This document shows positions 35,608-39,080 of a DNA stretch of 39,080 nt, piece by piece; the stretch's first letter is position 1, and the number at the start of each line of letters is the position of its first letter. The position numbers and the translations under genes were made by a program. This stretch comes from Nocardioides sp. (GTDB lineage Bacteria > Actinomycetota > Actinomycetes > Propionibacteriales > Nocardioidaceae): the NCBI GenBank assembly GCA_020636915.1, contig JACJWV010000025.1, positions 1 through 39,080 on the forward strand, written 5' to 3'. Under the pieces are notes generated by a model. The model searched no databases and was not told the origin of the DNA. It saw only the letters and a program-made list of their open reading frames with translations.

Positions 35608-36977
35608 CCACCACGCCCCTGTCCCCCGCCGAGCACCTCCGCGGCCTCTGCGCCGGCCGCGTCCACCTCCCCGGCGACCCCGGGTACGACGCCGCCCGCA
35701 CGCCCTGGAACCTCGCCGTCGACCAGCGGCCCGCCGCGGTCGCCGTCCCGCACTCCGCCGACGAGGTCGCCGACGTCGTGCGTGCCGCCGCGGCCGCCGG
35801 CCTGCGTGTCGCCCCCCAGAGCAGCGGCCACGGTGCCGGCCCGTTCATGCGCCGCGACCTCGGCGACACCGTGCTGATCCGCCTCCACGAGATCACCGGC
35901 GTCACCGTCGACGCCGAGGCCCGCACCGCCAGGGTCCTCGGCGGGACGCTCTGGCAGGACGTCGTCACCGCGGCCGCCCCGCACGGCCTGACCGCCATGC
36001 ACGGCAGCGCCCCCGACGTGGCGGTCGCCGGCTACGTGCTCGGAGGCGGGCTCTCGTTCTACGGCCGCCGCCACGGCCTGGCCACCAACAGCCTGCGTGC
36101 CGTCGAGGTCGTCACCGCCGACGGCTCGCTGGTGCGCGCCACGGCCGACGACCACGCCGAGCTGTTCTGGGCGCTGCGCGGCGGCGGCGGCAACTTCGGG
36201 GTGGTGGTCGCGGTCGAGCTCGACCTGCTGCCCTACGCCGACGTCTTCGCCGGCATGCTGCTCTGGGACCGGGAGCGGGCGCCCGAGGTCGTGCCCGCCT
36301 GGGCGGCCTGGACCCGTGAGGTCCCCGAGTCGGTGACCACGTCGCTGCGCGTGATGAGCTTCCCGCCGCTCCCGGAGCTGCCGCCGTTCCTCAGTGGCCG
36401 CCAGATCGTCGTCATCGACGGCGCGGTGCTCGAGGACGACGACCGGGCGGCGGAGCTGCTAGCCCCGCTGCGCGCGCTCGCGCCGGAGATGGACACCTTC
36501 GCCCGGATCCCGGCAGCGGGACTGACCGCCGTCCACATGGACCCGCCGGCTCCGGCACCGGCCGTCGCCGACCACGCCGTGCTCGCAGAGCTGCCCGAGG
36601 AGGCCGTGGCGGCGTACCTGGGCGAGGTCGGGCCGGGGAGCACGACCTCGCTGCTCTTCGCCGAGCTCCGCCACCTCGGCGGCGCCCTGGCACGCCCGGC
36701 CGAGGGCGGCGGCGTCGCGTCCCACCTCGAGGGCACCTACGCGCTGTTCTGCGTGGCGATCGCACCGTTCCCGGAGGCCGCGGCCCAGGGCATCGCCGAC
36801 GCAGCAGCGATGTGCGCCGCGATGGCACCGTGGACCACCGGCACGCACGTGCTCAACTTCAGCGACAGCCCCGTCGACGTCGCGAGCGTGTACGGCGACC
36901 GCTACGAGCGGCTGCGCGCGGTCCGCGCCGCGGCCGACCCGCACGGCCTGTTCGTGGCCCACCACCCGGTCGCGTAG
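35604..36977 (+). CDS. FAD-binding oxidoreductase, BBE/PCMH type (457 aa)
   Basis: PCMH/VAO-fold flavoprotein. The FAD domain runs from RPAAVAVPHSADEVADVVRAAAAAG through VAPQSSGHGAGPFMRRD, where His76 fits the 8-alpha-histidyl FAD link, to GSAPDVAVAGYVLGGGLSFYGRRHG. In bicovalent berberine-bridge-type enzymes a Cys attaches to C6 of FAD in the segment that here reads GSAPDV, so this protein is at most singly linked. FWALRGGGGNFGVVVAVELDLLP is typical. The C-terminus (YGDRYERLRAVRAAADPHGLFVAHHP) is a shortened BBE-like end. Such oxidases act on alcohols, sugars or amines. The ATG overlaps the ridA stop. Confidence 0.88.
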   Translation: MTTTPLSPAEHLRGLCAGRVHLPGDPGYDAARTPWNLAVDQRPAAVAVPHSADEVADVVRAAAAAGLRVAPQSSGHGAGPFMRRDLGDTVLIRLHEITGVTVDAEARTARVLGGTLWQDVVTAAAPHGLTAMHGSAPDVAVAGYVLGGGLSFYGRRHGLATNSLRAVEVVTADGSLVRATADDHAELFWALRGGGGNFGVVVAVELDLLPYADVFAGMLLWDRERAPEVVPAWAAWTREVPESVTTSLRVMSFPPLPELPPFLSGRQIVVIDGAVLEDDDRAAELLAPLRALAPEMDTFARIPAAGLTAVHMDPPAPAPAVADHAVLAELPEEAVAAYLGEVGPGSTTSLLFAELRHLGGALARPAEGGGVASHLEGTYALFCVAIAPFPEAAAQGIADAAAMCAAMAPWTTGTHVLNFSDSPVDVASVYGDRYERLRAVRAAADPHGLFVAHHPVA

Positions 36978-37002
36978 CGGGCGGTGCGCCACCGGCCGTC
37001 GG

Positions 37003-37626
37003 TCACCCCTCGACGTCCACGAGCTGCGGGACCAGGACGACCACGCCGTCGCCGTACGCCCGGTCCACCTGGTCCTGCAGCGAGCCGTCGTCGTAGACGA
37101 CGTCGACCACCACGTGCTGCCCATCGACCCCAGCGGTCTGGGCGCCGGGCAGGGTGTCGGCGAGCTCGTCGGCGATCCGCTGCAGCTCGGCCGCGGCGTG
37201 GTGGTCGGCCGGCGCTGGGTAGGAGGCGGGCGGCTCGGCGGCGGGGTCGTAGGACGCCGCGGGGATCGCTCCCCGGTAGGTCAGGGTGCTGCCGTCCCAG
37301 GTGCCCTGCACGGCGTACTCCCCCCAACGGGTCGCGCCCTGGTGCTCGAAGGTGCCCGGGTGGTCGCCCCAGTCCCAGCCCGCGATCCGCGGGCCGCTGC
37401 ACTGCGGAGGCCACGACTCGGCGACCGGGCCGACACAGAGCTCCGGCGTGCCGGTGTCCATCACCGTCACGAGGTGGCGGGTGCCGACCAGGCCCGGCGC
37501 CGCGGGGACGCCCGACGCGCTCACGACCCCGCCCGGGTCCGCAGCCGTCGGGCTGTCCGACCCACCGCCGGACCCGCAGGCCGCGAGCAGGAGCAGGCAG
37601 GCGAACGCCAGCACGAGCATCCTCAT
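37003..37626 (-). CDS. Lipoprotein of unknown function (207 aa)
   Basis: The first 17 residues form a signal peptide with lipobox LLLAAC, followed by a Gly/Ser-rich linker, so the protein is predicted to be a membrane-anchored lipoprotein facing outside. The rest has two Cys (ELCVGP, PPQCSGP) that could form a disulfide, and a WGDHPGTFEHQGATRWGEYAVQGTW stretch. The C-terminal 70 residues look like an alpha/beta domain (LQRIADELADTLPGAQ, then HVVVDVVYDD). I do not recognise a family. It is 48 bases after the hemQ stop on the same strand and so may be co-transcribed. ATG at 37626; a second ATG at 37620 is possible. Confidence 0.8.
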   Translation of the reverse strand: MRMLVLAFACLLLLAACGSGGGSDSPTAADPGGVVSASGVPAAPGLVGTRHLVTVMDTGTPELCVGPVAESWPPQCSGPRIAGWDWGDHPGTFEHQGATRWGEYAVQGTWDGSTLTYRGAIPAASYDPAAEPPASYPAPADHHAAAELQRIADELADTLPGAQTAGVDGQHVVVDVVYDDGSLQDQVDRAYGDGVVVLVPQLVDVEG

Positions 37627-37674
37627 GCCGCTACGACGGCGACGACGTCGCCGCGGTTCCCTGACCGGCGCGTC

Positions 37675-38373
37675 CTACGGCAGCCGGTCGGCCAGCTCGG
37701 CGACCTCCACGCGGGCGCCGGTGTAGAACGGCACCTCCTCGCGCACGTGGCGGCGGGCCTCGGAGCCGCGCAGGTGCCGCATCAGGTCGACGATCCGGTA
37801 GAGCTCGTCGGCCTCGAAGGCCAGGATCCACTCGTAGTCACCGAGGGCGAAGCTGGCCACGGTGTTGGCGCGCACGTCGGGGTAGCCGCGTGCCATCTTG
37901 CCGTGCTCGGCGAGCAGGCTGCGCCGCTCGTCGTCCTCGAGGAGGTACCAGTCGTAGGACCGGACGAAGGGGTAGACGCACAGGTGCGCCTTGGGCTCCT
38001 CGTCCATGAGGAACGCGGGCACGTGGCCCTTGTTGAACTCGGCGGGCCGGTGCAGCGCGAGCTGCGACCAGACCGGCTCGAGCCGGGCCCCGAAGGCGGT
38101 GCGGCGGAACCGCTGGTAGGCGTCCTGCAGCTCCTCGGACGTCTCGGCGTGCCACCACACCATCACGTCGGCGTCGGCGCGCAGGCCGCTGAGCTCGTAG
38201 GTTCCGCGCACGACCACGCCCGACGCGGTGAGCTCGGCGAAGAGCTTCTCGACCTCGGCGCCCTCGCTCGCCCGGTCGGCGGTGCCGAAGGGCTCGGCGA
38301 GCCGGAAGACCGACCACATCACGTAGCGGATGGAGTCGTTGATCTCCCGGACCTTCGAAGCGTTGCTGGCCAT
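37675..38373 (-). CDS. hemQ: Coproheme decarboxylase HemQ/ChdC (232 aa)
   Basis: Last enzyme of the coproporphyrin-dependent heme pathway of Gram-positive bacteria, turning coproheme into heme b with H2O2. Chlorite dismutase-like fold: DSIRYVMWSVFRL, then DVMVWWHAETSEELQD, then CVYPFVRSYDWYLL, which carries the catalytic Tyr region. The proximal His is in LLAEHGKMARGYPDVRANTV, followed by SFALGDYEWILAFEADEL. The length is normal. ATG 38373 (MASNASK) is chosen; ATG 38382 would add three residues, and CACAAT lies seven bases before the first. No other heme gene is in the window on this side. Confidence 0.93.
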   Translation of the reverse strand: MASNASKVREINDSIRYVMWSVFRLAEPFGTADRASEGAEVEKLFAELTASGVVVRGTYELSGLRADADVMVWWHAETSEELQDAYQRFRRTAFGARLEPVWSQLALHRPAEFNKGHVPAFLMDEEPKAHLCVYPFVRSYDWYLLEDDERRSLLAEHGKMARGYPDVRANTVASFALGDYEWILAFEADELYRIVDLMRHLRGSEARRHVREEVPFYTGARVEVAELADRLP

Positions 38374-38446
38374 GGCGACCATTGTGCCAAGCGGGCCCGC
38401 AGGCTCCGAAGGGACCATCGGCCCCGTCGCGCCGGACGTGCGTCGG

Positions 38447-39080
38447 TCAGTCCCGCCCGTAGCCCGCCTCCCGCGCCTTGATGATCGCCTCGGCCCGGCC
38501 GGCCGCGTGCAGCTTGGCGTAGATGCCCGAGACGGCGTTGCGCACCGTCTTGCTCGACACGTAGAGCTCGGCGGCGATGGCGTCGTTCGACCGTCCGGCC
38601 GCCAGCAGGCGCAGCACGTCGCGCTCGCGGGCGGTCAGCTCGGGGAACGGCTCCGGCTCGGTCGGCCGCGCGCCGGAGAAGCCGGAGAAGTACGACGCCA
38701 CCCGCCCGGCGAGCGTCGCCCCGAACACCATGCCGCCAGCCGCCGCCGCCCGGATCGCGGTCTGCACCTCGTCGGCGCCCGATCCCTTCAGCAGGTAGCC
38801 GCTGGCGCCCGCACGGATCGCGCTGAGGACCGTCTCGTCGTCCTCGTTCATCGTGAGCATGACCACGCGCACCTCGGGCTGCCGCCCGGTGATCATCCGG
38901 GTCGCCTCGATGCCGTCGAGCTGCGGCATCGAGATGTCCATGACCACGACGTCGGGCCGGGTGTCGGCGACCACGTGCACGGCGTCGCGGCCGTCGGCGG
39001 CGGTGCCGACGACGTCGATCCCGTCCAGGGCCCCGAGCAGCGAGGCGAGCCCCTCGCGGACGATCTGGTGGTCGTCCACC
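38447..39080 (-). CDS. NarL/LuxR-type response regulator (partial, first residues missing)
   Basis: Two-component response regulator running off the right edge, with only about ten N-terminal residues lost. The visible part begins at VDDHQIVREGL, which contains the acidic pair. The phosphoacceptor Asp is in VVVMDISMPQLDG, the conserved Thr in LTMNEDD and the Lys in YLLKG, so the receiver is fully functional by sequence. After a Pro/Glu-rich linker comes the HTH LTARERDVLRLLAAGRSNDAIAAELYVSSKTVRNAVSGIYAKLH. The partner histidine kinase probably lies just beyond the window. It is followed by hemQ 74 bases away on the same strand, which need not be linked. Confidence 0.92.
   Translation of the reverse strand, partial: VDDHQIVREGLASLLGALDGIDVVGTAADGRDAVHVVADTRPDVVVMDISMPQLDGIEATRMITGRQPEVRVVMLTMNEDDETVLSAIRAGASGYLLKGSGADEVQTAIRAAAAGGMVFGATLAGRVASYFSGFSGARPTEPEPFPELTARERDVLRLLAAGRSNDAIAAELYVSSKTVRNAVSGIYAKLHAAGRAEAIIKAREAGYGRD

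Overview
This 39 kb window is ordinary chromosomal DNA from a high-GC actinobacterium. The markers are a mycothiol-dependent formaldehyde dehydrogenase, GuaB3, an F420-type Ddn-like oxidoreductase, a His-tailed GroEL1, HemQ, CIRCE operators, and a DesA3-type desaturase with its reductase. The gene set and the interspersed palindromes fit a Nocardioides-like member of the Nocardioidaceae, but the genus is inference. I find 41 protein genes, two of them cut by the window ends. I see no tRNA, rRNA, CRISPR array, phage or insertion sequence.

Left part (1-8.9 kb). The minus strand carries the 5' part of a succinate-semialdehyde-type dehydrogenase. It is followed by a three-gene operon, read from 4489 down to 717: APH-like phosphotransferase, DUF7064/AttH-like protein, aldehyde dehydrogenase. 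A KstR-like (steroid catabolism repressor) box lies in that operon's promoter. Next come an orphan AbiEi-like gene fused to a PD-(D/E)XK-like domain and flanked by two copies of a nested palindrome, then glpD, divergent from a CapA-like lipoprotein.

Central part (8.9-25.2 kb). This is the conserved actinobacterial block tsaB-rimI-tsaD ... groES-groEL ... guaB-guaB3, all on the minus strand, as in Mycobacterium tuberculosis. Several genes are inserted: a tandem-duplicated secreted HAD acid phosphatase between rimI and tsaD; a sigma factor with its membrane anti-sigma candidate; mscR with an MBL hydrolase; a two-TM protein; a THUMP-like methyltransferase; and an ACT-GNAT protein in front of guaB. 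Two CIRCE operators control groES and lie close to the divergent methyltransferase. A 32-bp repeat array separates the anti-sigma gene from tsaD.

Right part (25.2-39 kb). Small accessory units follow: a possible structured RNA at 25.3-25.5 kb; a DinB protein coupled to a LuxR regulator; a stand-alone LigD-type polymerase domain; arsR divergent from arsM with paired operator-like palindromes; a Ddn-like protein; a DesA3-like desaturase, its ferredoxin reductase and a small Cys-rich protein in one operon; msrB; a GAF-LuxR regulator divergent from a RidA-FAD oxidase pair; a lipoprotein; HemQ; and a NarL-type response regulator running off the end.

Several genes start 6-7 bases after a TAnnnT hexamer without a ribosome binding site, so leaderless transcription looks common here. 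Very long open frames opposite these genes are artefacts of GC content and are not listed.
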